Source: Paragonimus skrjabini miyazakii (Eukaryota; Platyhelminthes; Trematoda; Plagiorchiida; Troglotrematidae). Taken from it: a stretch of 64,000 nt of DNA. The notes beneath the pieces are model-generated. The model saw nothing but the letters and a program-made list of their open reading frames with translations, searched no databases and was not told the DNA's origin. Positions 12,301-22,993 of this stretch are shown in pieces; positions within the stretch are counted from its first letter, which is position 1; the number at the start of each line of letters is the position of its first letter. The DNA lies in NCBI GenBank assembly GCA_014338405.1, contig JTDE01000311.1, positions 88,666 through 152,665 of the forward strand, read 5' to 3'. The position numbers and the translations under genes are program-made.

Positions 12301-15300
12301 AAGATTCTTGTGGTTTGTTCAGACAGTCGCAATCAATTGTGTGCAGAAACAATTGTTCGTGAACTTAACCCTATGTTGAACTTAGTGACATTTTCCAACA
12401 CATCGACTAACTTTCCAGTCCATCCGCGTAACCGTTCGATGTGTAAAAACCGTTTCATGTTATTGTAAACTTGGTACTGACTTGTCAGTACCAGTTTTCG
12501 TGTTCAAACTGAATCAGTTAACCATTTCTGAACAGCACCCTGTTCGTTCTAACGGTTGTTGTTACAGTGTTGTCCTATTAAAACTGATGCGCACCTTTGG
12601 TTAGTTTTAGTTTATCTACTTACCCATGGAGGAAAACGTTTAGATACAGGCGGAATGATGTAGCGTACAAATTCATTTTTACCTGACGCTGCTTTTCCAT
12701 TGGAAACGTAATAATTGTGTTTTCTTGGAAAGATGTGCTGCACATAGACAACTGTCCTGAGAAGTTCACGGAGTGTCATAACCAACTGCACCACCGGAAG
12801 GAAGTCCAGAGTTCGGCATGGAAAAAGATGATATCCACTGGATTAAAATAGACTAGTGAAATCTTCAAGAATGAACTAAAATAAGGTCATTAAACGAAAG
12901 CAAACTGGGCCTATGACACCGTCCAACTATGTCTCATGAAGCTTGATCTTGCTGTCACTCAAAAAGCCGCAATCCAGTCTCTCGACCAGTCATCTATATG
13001 CTCATTTACAGCAGCGGTGACACCTACACTGAGAGGACAGGCAGACGGTTGGAGAACCGAGCAAGCGTGCACGGATCAAATCTGAATTGTGCACCGGAGC
13101 GTGATGCCGTGTTGTTAGCGCCATTTTGATTTACGTTTGTGTAAGTCGTTTGTACGGTTTACTGGGCCTCTGGCTTATGCTTTTCCCGTTGTCTCCTTAC
13201 GCAGGACAGTCGGTGAAACCTCCACTTCGGAAGGACGCTGTCCCCAACGTCTTCACATTACCCAAAGTTTGGTCCACGAATGTAGCGGATTGCCAAGTGA
13301 AAACGACCGGCTTGTATTTTACAGCATCAACTCGGCTGTAGTTATCAGTGAGTCAGCCGCATAGCAACCGTGCACCAATCAAGTAAAGGTCAGTTCCGGC
13401 TGTCTGTAGACACCTAGGTCTGATCAGGCACAAAGCAGAGACAGCTACGTCGTTTCACATGACCACCGGTTGTAGTCGTAGTAAGCGGTTCGAATTTATT
13501 AAGGCCCTGTCACAAGCCTTATATCCGCGCCCTATATGACCTGACAGTTACGTTACACCTGTATTGATCTTTCTAGTCACGGTGGAACAAGTTTTAGAAA
13601 ATCACTGAAATAAACCTTTAGTTTGTTTGTTACACGTTTCTGTTTAATAAAAATGTACGACATGAATTCACCTCTTGAACTTCGTCCTCCATGTGGCATT
13701 CAAGTTTACAAATGGAACAACTGTTTCCGTTTACTTAGAACAGCTTATAGGACCGAATTACAACTGAACTGTGGAGTGGTCTGCTTAAATGGCTAGTACA
13801 TTCGCTGTAAGGTCAGATCAGAACTATAAGTAGAGATTTTGCCTTCACATGATAAGGCGTCATATTGGATTCTGCCGACTGGTTATGCTAAACTACAGTT
13901 GTCGATGTCTTTTACCAAACCTTTACCGTCCCAAGCCAAGTAATCTTCGTCTTGTATTCTAAATATTTGACCGTATGACGAAAATGACCGGTTGATATAA
14001 TATGTGCACATACATAAGGAGTAGATCAACGAATCTTTAGGCACTGATTTGTCAAACGTCTGTTAGGACAGAGTTGTTGTTGCGTACACCTCTAAATTGA
14101 AATCTCCATTTGCTTTTAGCCAGGGAATTCAACGCTTTCATCTTACTCAAAAGTGTACGGTAGAAGTAACAGAATTTTCCAGGGATTCTGTCTGAGAGGT
14201 CTTTTGTACGTATATTGCCCGCCCAACGACGGTTAGAAAATGTGGAGGATAGCCGCTGCTTCTTGAAATTGAGTTAACCGGGATTACGGAAACTGTAAAG
14301 GTTAGATAGAGCGAAATAATCTGAAATTGTATCAGAAGAAAGCTGATTAAATTTAAAATATTTTAAGCAAGGTGTGGTACAAAATAATTGCAGTAGTGTT
14401 CAGGTGGAACACTGCAACTTTTTGTCTATCACATAGTAAATTGGAGCAGCAAATATACGGATTTTAACTGGTCTGCCCTTTAGAAATAAACGAAATATCA
14501 TTACTACACTTACCAGCAAGCAATGCAAATTTACTCTGCAGGCAAATCAGAGAGTCGATAATTTGATTATCCCATAATTAAACCACAGCGAATGAAAAAA
14601 CCGTGTTCATCTGTTTAGCATTCTACAGTGATATTGTGGCAGGCATAATCAACAGTCATTTGTAGCATAACTTCCGGTACAGTCAATCACCTGATTCGTC
14701 ACACACCTTACGGATTATGAGCCTGTAAGACAAACCCCTTGAACTCAGCTACTCAGTATTCGTGTGACCCGTGATGTACACCACAATACATAGATCATAT
14801 CGAGGTCGCTTGCTCAAAGAACACCGTCCATCATGAGTTGGGATTGGTTCAGCCAAATCCACCAACACCGCGGAGGTCGAAAATCTGATCAACACGGCCC
14901 ACCGAGATGACCCCACCCAAGCAGTCCATGCAACCTACATGTTCTGGTCAGCCACCCCCAAATAGGTCATAAAACACATGTTGATCAATAACCATTTGAT
15001 TGTGTACTTTGATTTTCTGCTCACTCATACAAACTGTGCAACCTCACCAATTGTCAACACCAAAATTCATGTCACCAGCTCCCTTTCCTATCTAACAGTC
15101 TGTCTCTAATTTTGTGACACAATCGTCTGTAGAATTCCAATCAGCTTACCAACAGCGTTCACGACTTGCCATTTGATTAACAAGACATTAGGCGTTTTGT
15201 ACTTTACTGTTTTTCATATGAACCAAAGATATTCCAAAAACTTATTTCCGTTTTTACATATTTGTTAACGTTCGCTTAAACAGCATGATTGTAATGAACT

Positions 15301-15306
15301 AATCAG
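12301..15306. other. No convincing gene; C-rich stretch and an LTR-like poly(A) site
   Basis: No gene recognised. 13590-13640 contains AATAAA followed by a T/G-rich run, as at LTR or transcript 3' ends, without a defined element. 14820-15120 is C-rich on the plus strand (many CCACC and CACC words) compared with its surroundings, cause unknown. Confidence 0.45.
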
Positions 15307-15812
15307 TACAGCTGCGATCAATTGGGGGTGATGTTCAAATTGAAATAAACCAAATCCCCGACCACTAATCAGTAATCTGAAATATCGCCTAGCAGGTTTA
15401 ATGAGATCAGAGATTTCGACCTGTGTAGGAAGACCTAATCGCGGGGTTATCGATTGGAGTTAACAGGACAGTTACTGTGTCTCCATTTCGAGACGATCGG
15501 GCAACCTGATCATTACTCACAAGCGAAAGTGGATGAGCGTTCACATATGATAATTCGGTCGTGCCTAACGTGAGGTCAATGGAGCAGTGGTAAACACGGT
15601 TGCCTCATGAAAGCGTGTCCGTGGTTCAAGTCCCGGCAGTGGCGATGATATGCACTACTGACGAGGTCTAATGGGAGCGAAATTCGAGTCTAGTGGATCT
15701 GTTGTTCAAAACGGGCCGACTGGATAGTCTGTGGGAATGCGACAGCTGCTTGGATCAATTGTGATCAATTGAGGTAAACCGAATCCCCGACTACTCATCA
15801 GTAATCAGTAAT
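15307..15812 (+). repeat. SINE-A copy 3, the most complete (tail-head-tRNA-ribozyme-tail)
   Basis: This is the best reference for the family. A partial tail (15307-15380, CAGCTGCGATCAATTG...) joins at AATCAGTAATC to a head of about 190 bp. A tRNA-like pol III promoter follows: box A TGGAGCAGTGG (about 15579-15589), box B GGTTCAAGTCCC (15623-15634). The hammerhead is at 15652-15696 and a second tail ends at CATCAGTAATC (15812). The two tails are direct repeats 436 nt apart (CAGCTGC at 15307 and 15743), so the insert is slightly more than one unit long. No protein is encoded. A possible CAGTA duplication flanks it, but it overlaps the family's own ending. Confidence 0.9.
15652..15696 (+). ncRNA. 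Hammerhead ribozyme motif, type I, near-consensus
   Basis: Stem I 5' strand GCACTA, then the core CTGACGA, a stem II with an AATG loop, GAAA, a tiny stem III (TTCGAG), cleavage site after GTC, and stem I 3' strand TAGTGG. All invariant core bases are present. Stem II has one mismatch and stem I one. Stem III is only 2-3 bp, as in SM-alpha and retrozyme hammerheads, which usually work better as dimers. Confidence 0.8.
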
Positions 15813-16752
15813 TGTCGACACTACGGGTTAAACGAGTAACTCGATTTTCGATCTTCACACATGTGTAAAATTGGTTAACACAATTGTACCGAGAACTATG
15901 CTTAGGCAACAATTGTTTCCACTAGCAAATGAAGTAACGTGGAAAAATGTATAGGGCAACTAAAAACGTTTTCGATTCGCAAAAAAAGAAACGTATATTT
16001 TGAAAGAAACTTTATAAAAAACCAAGTGATCTTTATTCACTGTCGAATGTGTTATATTTTCAGACGCTTGTGTCCTTGGATTTGTGCGTAGGTATAGAAG
16101 AGGGCCAACTAGGTACGGAATGCCTGTCACGACCTAATTATGTCAAAACAATTTCCATTCTTTCGATTACCAACGTACCGACACAAAACACAATGGGCAC
16201 ACAACCTATTAGGACCTTGTCGTGAACCCATTCGTGAATGCGTGCTTACACGCATTAGGTACGAACACACCATCGCCCATATAGATATGGTCAAATCAGT
16301 GTAAACACCAACGCAAATTTTCTTTCCAGCAGTACGCACGTACTGTGTATTGATTTCATGTCCTGTCCCAGGTAGGAAGACGGTAACCAAGATAGGCGGC
16401 GGGCAGAGGACAACTGAGAGGCAGGTTGCGGTTGCACACATTCCGGCCAAGCATGCGTGCGTCCACGCGCGCGCGTGCGTTTTAATCGATTACAACACGC
16501 TAATTCTGTTTGAAGGTTTGATGCTGTTAGAAAAACGGTTACCATCTAACGTAATAAAAAGATCACAAGCTTGAAATATGTGACGATTAAAAACGACTGG
16601 TGAATGGATCCATCTGTCTATGAAACAGAAATACCCGGATTTTTTCGCGCCTGCCAGTAGTCTCTGACGTAGATGAAGGTTTCTTTGCATCTGACCTGAT
16701 TCGAAACACAGGTCACTTAAGACTTTCTATAATACCATGACAACCGGGGATG
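15813..16752. other. No recognisable feature
   Basis: Only a short GC-alternating run (about 16455-16480, CGCGCGCGTGCG) stands out. The open frames here show no domain. Confidence 0.5.
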
Positions 16753-16908
16753 CTGCTAATGAGTAATCGGAGATTTGCTTAATTTCAAGTTGAACATCAC
16801 TCGCATTTGATCGCAGCCGTCGTCCTCATACGCAATTTCCAAACAACCTCTTCCGAAACTAAGTAACAGACTCGAATTTCGCTCTCGTTAGAGCTCATTA
16901 GTCAATAC
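16753..16908 (-). repeat. SINE-A copy 4a, inverted tail plus ribozyme
   Basis: Minus-strand tail (from the CTGCTAATGAGTAATC end) followed by a ribozyme relic at 16864-16908. The relic keeps a perfect stem II, GAAA and GTC but has CTAATGA in place of CTGANGA. The G5 to A change destroys the catalytic core. It abuts copy 4b in the opposite orientation, making a fold-back with both tails outward. Confidence 0.75.
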
Positions 16909-17355
16909 GAAATTAACTGAATCCTCGACTACTCGTTAGCAATCTAAAATATCGCCTATCAGACTTAACGAAATCGGAGATTTCAATCTGTCTCACAAGT
17001 CCTAATCGCGGGATTATCGATTGGAGGCAACAGGACACTTACTGTGTCTCATATCGAGACGATCGGGCAATCACAGCATTATTCACAGGCGAAAGTGGTT
17101 GAGCATCCACGTATGATAATTTAGTCGTGCCTAATGTGAGGTCAATGGCTGTGCGCAGTGGTCCACACGGTTGCCTCATGAAAGTGTGGCCACAGTTCTT
17201 ACCCCAGCAATGACACGGATATGTACTGGTGACGTGTTCTAATGAAAGCGAAACTAGAGTTTAGTGATTCCTTTCTTGAAACACGCTGGTTTCAAAATCT
17301 CTCCGAATGTGAAGACTGCTACAAAACGCAAGTAATGTTCCAGTTGAAATTAAGT
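16909..17355 (+). repeat. SINE-A copy 4b, with variant ribozyme
   Basis: It begins in the tail end (CTCGACTACTCG), then has the head, box A (GCGCAGTGG near 17153), a degenerate box B, the ribozyme at 17223-17267 and a divergent tail. The ribozyme core reads GTGACGT instead of CTGANGA and stem III is CTAGAG. These changes are shared with the copy at 22466-22510. Confidence 0.85.
17223..17267 (+). ncRNA. Hammerhead motif with dead core (variant subfamily)
   Basis: Stems I and II and the GAAA are recognisable, but invariant C3 is G and A9 is T, and the cleavage site reads GTT. Not expected to cleave. Confidence 0.65.
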
Positions 17356-18449
17356 AGGTTTTTGTTTGCTTTCCGATTGTGAAACTCCATTGAAGGTAAC
17401 CTTCCATCTTTTAATGGCTTTTCCTCAGATAACGCTTTTTCCCTCATTCCTAGGTTTCTTGGATGTTGGTACAATGGTGCAAGGGTAATCGCTTTCGAAA
17501 AACGTAACATTCAGCACAACCTAGTAGCCTGCTGCCACAGTGTTCCACTGACGCGCACCGATAACAATCATTGCCACCATAACCGCGTGTGACTGACCTT
17601 GAACGCCAAAAAGATCATACATGATACACATCATGCAATATTGTTCACCTATCCACTGAACTGTATCCATGAGGTCCATATGACCTTCACATGAAATTAT
17701 ACCATATGCGACTATCAGTTTACAACTGTTGCCAGACCATTTCGACCAAAACAGTTGTATGTTCTGATCGAGAGAGAGCAATACAAGAACAGATGTGTAC
17801 AGATTGTGATTTTGTCAGTGATTTTGACGTGCAAGTTGAACGAATGGACGGTTGGAGAATAAATCACTGAGAGAATGGTGCTTTGCAGGACGGCATCTAG
17901 GCAAGTTCGTTCCGCCCAACATAACTGAAAAAAGGTAGTTTTGCTTTGTTTTTTATCGATCACTCAAATATTTGCAACGGGTAAGGCGATACAAATGTTG
18001 CGAACGTCCCTGAAAAGTGTACGGTGAAAAAACAAAGTAGCCAGAAGTGTTCATTCCACTTTTGAAGTTTGATGACGAATTGCTGATGACTCTAGTCGTA
18101 CAGTTTCTTAAGTATTTCAAAGACATAACTTTGTTGAGGCGTTTTGCGACGTAAATAAGCTATATTACTGCCTGCAACCGCTGAGTCAGATTTTTGTGTG
18201 AGTGAGTCCTTGATCAATGTATATTTCGAAACATCTGGTTCCAAATTAATTCAAACCGTTAACAACAGAAGGTCGAGCCAGCAGACTGATTCACACGGAC
18301 AAAAGTGTGTCAGGCCTGGTAAACAGATATTGTCAATGGAAGCAGATGTAAATTGACAACATATTTCAGAAGTATGGCATACAGTTGGAGTAAACACTGA
18401 TTATTTAAGTAAATAAGCGCATAATCTTGAAAAGCAACCGATGTTTTCA
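17356..18449. other. No recognisable feature
   Basis: No motif, repeat-family match or RNA gene seen. Confidence 0.5.
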
Positions 18450-18630
18450 GATTGAGCCCAACCCACAACTGATCGCAAGCCTCACATTCAGCTAAGTCTT
18501 CTGCTCTAATGAAAACAAAACTCGGGCCAAGTGCTCCTTTTCAAGGTGAGCTGGCCAAAAGGTGCAACTGATTACGAAGCCTACGATCAAGTGTGGGTGA
18601 TGTTCAGTTTCAGACAATCTGGAATCTTGA
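18450..18630. repeat. SINE-A copy 5, very old inverted pair of fragments
   Basis: A minus-strand tail piece (CCCACAACTGATCGCA, about 18458-18478) is followed by a plus-strand ribozyme-tail piece (GCTCTAATGAAAAC to GGGTGATGTTCAG, about 18504-18611). Both are heavily substituted. The ribozyme core is unreadable, but the order and orientation match the better-preserved fold-backs. Confidence 0.55.
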
Positions 18631-21600
18631 ACTTTTATTAAAAAATGACGGGGAGTGTCTCCCAGGCTTCTTCATGTAAGCTTTGCACACGGAATATTGG
18701 AGTCAGTTCGCACAGATCGGAGAACTCGGGTCTGACATCAAAAATAGCACGCTGTTGCATCCGTTCACTCACTCTACGCTATCGATCGTTTTGATCACCC
18801 TCGCTAAATTCCGCTCACGTTTCCATTGAACAACTTTCCCATGAACACACTGTGCTTATCAATGCTGCGCCTGACCGGACGTCAAAACCCGAGTGTTAGA
18901 GACACTTGAACAAAAGTAAACACCGCATTGAACGAGAATCCCCCTAGAAAAGATATTTCTTATTAGGAGATGAGTTGGACTTTCGTATAGGACTTTGTAG
19001 ATAAGTTCGGCGTTACTGCCTTCGAATGTCCGGTTACACTTGATCGACGGTATGTGATTTGTATGACGAAATTGTAACCCATCAACGAGCTTCCAGCATC
19101 CCAAACGTCTACCAGAGTTTAGTCTGTGACGAGTAACATACTGTTCTCCGTAGAATTGTGTTGAACCAAACAAAATAATGACTGGTTGAGTGAACGATGT
19201 TTAGTAGAATTCTGTTATCAACCCGTACCTCGACGGAAGCAACATCCACAGCAGCACTGAGTTGCTTTATTTGGTTCGGATAAATGTATATTCAGTCAGT
19301 ACACAGTTGCAAAGTGAGAGTTGTACCGTTTTCCTGTCAAATTCGAGTGAGCTAACAAATCTGATGACTGTGTATTTCTTCTGCATATTTTTCACAAACT
19401 GAGGTTTGTACAGATTGTTCGTATGGCGAATTCGCTGTAAATGAGATTTGGCTGATAGGAACTTTAGGATGATCACCTCTGGCATTGGGTGGCTGGTCTC
19501 TCAGAAGATGCCAAATCACTGCAAAACCCAAGAGATCATAGTAAAATGTATTGTATACCGTTAATGGTCAGTTCAGTTCAGTTCATTTTCAGAAGTCTGG
19601 TTTTGTAACTCATTGAATAATACTTATACGTTTCGTTTGATGTGTCCATATTTATTGCAGAACCTTCCCTAATTTTACTCAGTCCAGGTTAAATGGAAGC
19701 ACCTGTTTCCTCAATACACGAGGATACATTATGCATTTATATGCCTGTTTTAAGCTGCTTGCTTAGTGCCCATGTTCGAGTGAGAGACAGGTTAACATTT
19801 TACTCTCTCAGCGTAAGCAAGTGAGACCTGCTATGAGGATGTAGTTGGCGTATGCACTTACCGCACTAACGCAGAGTAAACAGCTGAGCTTCGTTTGTTT
19901 TTACTACTCTAATCTAACTATCAGGCCGGTTTAATTGGATGGGCGTTTAGCAGTCGGTGTCGTTGATTCCGTTTTTTCAGTCAGTCACTTACACAGAATG
20001 TGGAGGTAGTGTCGCATTAGATTTGATGAACAATCCGCCGCGAACGAACATGGGCCAACTTTTCCAGCAGTAACGTTTATTAGTGAAGCAGTCGAACAAA
20101 GCTACTGTGTTGAAGCAAATGGTTTAACCCAGAAAGTAAGTCTAAAAAACAACTTTGTTCTGATATGGCACGAAGTGGTTGCGACACAACTAACAAAAGC
20201 AGTGCTGTTTCGACCAGTCCTCGCTTCCGTCCGTTGTGAGTCATAATTTTTTTTACTTCACCTCAATGGATTGCAAACACCCTATTATTCATAGAAGGAG
20301 TGAGTACCATTTCTGACGAGTTATTACACGAAACGCTGATTCCAGTCGCAAGTATACTGAAGGTTCTCTAATTGGGGCAGTTTTCCTCTTCGTTTTATCC
20401 CATTCTGTATGGAATGGTTCCTCGTTGTCAGTGCGAATTTCCACCTACATACACGAGTGATTGCTTATCTGGTAAGAGAGTAGATTGTGACCATTTGTCT
20501 TGTCGGAATTGTACAGATAATGTAAAATTTTACATAGTTGCCTTCATTGCCTGTCACATGTTCTAGTGTATATGTTGGCTGGGTCTTCTTAAAATGTCAT
20601 GTTTATACACCACAATAAACGTGTGCTGTCTCGATTAACAGATTCTTTCATGTGATCCGAGTGCAGTGATTTTGTTGCAAATTCCGTCGCGTTTTTACAA
20701 ATCGATACCAACCCCCAGGTTACGTCCACAAAAAGGTATTCAGTCTCCCACATTACATTCAACCTAATGTTACACAAGCATGTTCTTTAGAATTTTTCAG
20801 ACTTAAACTGGTTATAAGGCAGTCCAAACTTCCTTTGAATGTCACACAAAGTGGCAAATTTTTTGCGCGTTTCTATTTCTCCTAATTGCTCGTACTGCCT
20901 TCGTATACCTTGCCATTCATCCTTTTTGTAACGGTTCGGAAATGCTTACCAAGGTTTATTCCTTTCGTTCTTAAAGTTGGCGGCATTTGAATTTCATTCT
21001 AAATGTTGGATTTTTGTATGAATTATAAACCATTCATATCTAACTACAGTTTTACAATCAGGTGGACGTTTTATAGAATCCCTCTCAAGAGGAAAGGTTG
21101 GACCTGAGTTTCACTATTTTTACAGCCTGGGAGTTGAACTTCTTCCCACATGTTAGCGAGGTTTTCAACACTGCCTCTTACTGCTAACATCTATACGACC
21201 AGCCACAGCTGCCCGTAAAAAATGAGTCTTTTTCAGCTTGTAGTATCGTTACTCGTCGGTTGCACATAAGCATTTCAAATCATCATCCAGGGAGTTAGAC
21301 GACTTTTGTGGAATAACCTGATCGGTTAATTATAAATGGCAGCATGAGCGATCTGGATTGACAAGACGGGCAGTATGCCTTCCTAAGAGGTCATCGGGTG
21401 GTTTGAGCATTATTCACAAATGGGAGCCCGATTTGCTACCGTTGACGTATAAGTCAACAGTGCTGTTTCAAAGGGACAGGAGTTCAACCTACGGCCAGGG
21501 AGTTCTACTTTTGAACAAATATACAAACAAAAATTATATGAGAACCCATCCTGCGCAGTGGCATATATCCCGTCACGTTTGGAACTGAAATTGAGAAATT

Positions 21601-22125
21601 TGTTCAATCCACTTTACTGTTGCGCGTCTAAACTAGAATCTTAAATTATCCTACTCATTGATATATCACGAAGTGACAAAACTAAAATGTTTACAGAAGA
21701 ATTCTTCCTAAATTTTGACGACTGTTGCTGCACAATTATTTCTAGACTACACTCAGAATAACAGTTTAGTTTCCACAGCAAAATAATATATGCGGTGACA
21801 AAGCTGTGCATATGGTACTGATGAATTCCTTTATGTGAGCCGATTACAGTAGATCGACTAGACGTGAATTTATACCTGTTTAGCAAATATCTCAAGCCGC
21901 TAAACTGTAAATCTACTTCAGCAAACATATTACGGTACATGCAGTGCACACAAATTTGTCCCCAGTTTATTGTGATACTCACTGTGGCGATCAAACTAAA
22001 CACCGACCGCACTTTTGATTAACTTCATCTACTATGTTCATGCTAAGGACACGGATATGTAGGTAAATATGACAACAAAAAGGTCAAAATTCATTTGATG
22101 ATATATATCAAACCGAACACAGAGG
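18631..22125. other. No convincing gene
   Basis: No element of the named families and no domain was recognised in 3.5 kb. A weak cysteine-rich open frame near 20372-20566 is discussed under rejected items. Confidence 0.5.
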
Positions 22126-22173
22126 TAAATATTGATGAGTAGTCAGGGATTTGGTTTATTTTAAGTCGGACCT

Positions 22174-22395
22174 TGTTGTATTCGTGTGTGCAATCAACGG
22201 CAAGCCCTACAGGCTGTAACAGTGGTAGAGAGAACTCGTGACTCATTAGTATATACTATATAGTCGCATTTACGAGCGGTAGCCTCATTCTTATACGCGT
22301 GCGCGAATGAGTCGTTGGACGTTGAAGGCATGACCAATCAAAATGCAGCTTAAGTCCCAGCACGAGGGTTTGGGCACACAGACGTGTATACAGCA
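22174..22395 (-). mobile_element. Solo LTR of small family 1, copy B, inserted in SINE-A
   Basis: A 222-bp insertion that starts TGCTGTATAC and ends ATACAACA on the minus strand, so it has canonical TG/CA ends in a short inverted repeat. It is flanked by GACCT (22169-22173) and AACCT (22396-22400), a 5-bp target duplication with one change. On the minus strand an ATTGG box lies about 40 nt upstream of TATAAGAATG (near 22295), as expected of an LTR promoter. The host SINE tail is collinear on both sides, which defines the ends well. No internal retrotransposon region remains. Confidence 0.75.
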
Positions 22396-22465
22396 AACCT
22401 CACTCGCGTTTGATCGCAGTCTTCACATTCGGAGTGATTTTGAAACCAGCGTGTTTCGAAAAGAA

Positions 22466-22510
22466 ACACTAGACTCTAGTTTCGCTCTCATTAAAGCACG
22501 TCACTAGTAC
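22466..22510 (-). ncRNA. Hammerhead motif with dead core (variant subfamily)
   Basis: Stem I (GTACTA with TAGTGT), stem II and GAAA are preserved with wobbles. The core reads GTGACGT (C3 to G, A9 to T) and stem III CTAGAG, the same changes as 17223-17267. Confidence 0.65.
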
Positions 22511-22795
22511 ATATCCTTTCCACGGCCGTGACTAGAACTTCGGCCACACTTTCATGAGGCAACCGTGTCGATCACTGCGCAGAGCCACTGACCTCAAATT
22601 AGGCACGACCGAATTATCATATGTGAACATTCAGCCAAATTTGGTTTGCAAGTAATGATCAGGTTGCCCGATCGTCTTGAGAGAAGACAGTAACCGCCCT
22701 GTTAACTCCAATCGATAATCCCGCGATTAGGACTTGTGAGACAGATTGAAATCTCCGACTTCGTTGAGTCTGATAGGCGATATTTTAGATTACTG

Positions 22796-22993
22796 TTTAC
22801 TTATCGTTACTCAGAAGCGAAAGTGGTCGACCGTTCAGATATGTTAATTCGGTCATGCCTAGTATGAGATCAATGGCGCAGGGGTCAACACGGTTGCGTC
22901 ATGAATGCGTGGCTGGAGTACAATCTCCAGACGTGGCAAGGATGTGCACTATTGACGAGCTCTAATGAAAGTGAAACTCGAGTCTAGTGCTTC
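22796..22993 (+). repeat. SINE-A copy 6b, partial, facing copy 6a
   Basis: It starts inside the head (TTACTCAGAAGCGAAAGTGG), includes box A (GGCGCAGGGG near 22875), a degenerate box B and the ribozyme. Similarity ends a few bases after the ribozyme cleavage site. Together with 6a it forms an inverted arrangement. Confidence 0.8.
22946..22990 (+). ncRNA. Hammerhead motif, one core change
   Basis: Perfect 6-bp stem I (GCACTA/TAGTGC), GAAA and GTC. The core reads TTGACGA, so C3 is U, and stem II ends AAAGT. Activity is unlikely because C3 pairs with G8 in the active fold. Confidence 0.7.

Larger units (their letters stand above)
22126..22795 (-). repeat. SINE-A copy 6a, full unit split by a solo LTR
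   Basis: Read on the minus strand: head beginning at CAGTAATC-like sequence near 22795, box A, box B, ribozyme at 22466-22510, then the tail ending ACTACTCATCAAT near 22128. The tail is interrupted by the LTR at 22174-22395. Without it the tail reads through in register. It faces copy 6b. Confidence 0.85.

Noticed and set aside
12880..13020. Reverse-transcriptase-like phrase (WAYDTVQLCLMKLDL) on the plus strand
   Set aside because: Too short and isolated; no other motif of a non-LTR element in order nearby.
16440..16480. Alternating CG/TG run as possible Z-DNA or CpG island
   Set aside because: Too short, and without a neighbouring promoter or gene start.
20372..20566. Cysteine-rich plus-strand frame with a GGGGCAG acceptor and a GTAAGAG donor near 20472
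   Set aside because: The polypyrimidine tract is weak, there are no partner exons with matching phase, and I recognise no domain. Transcript evidence would be needed.
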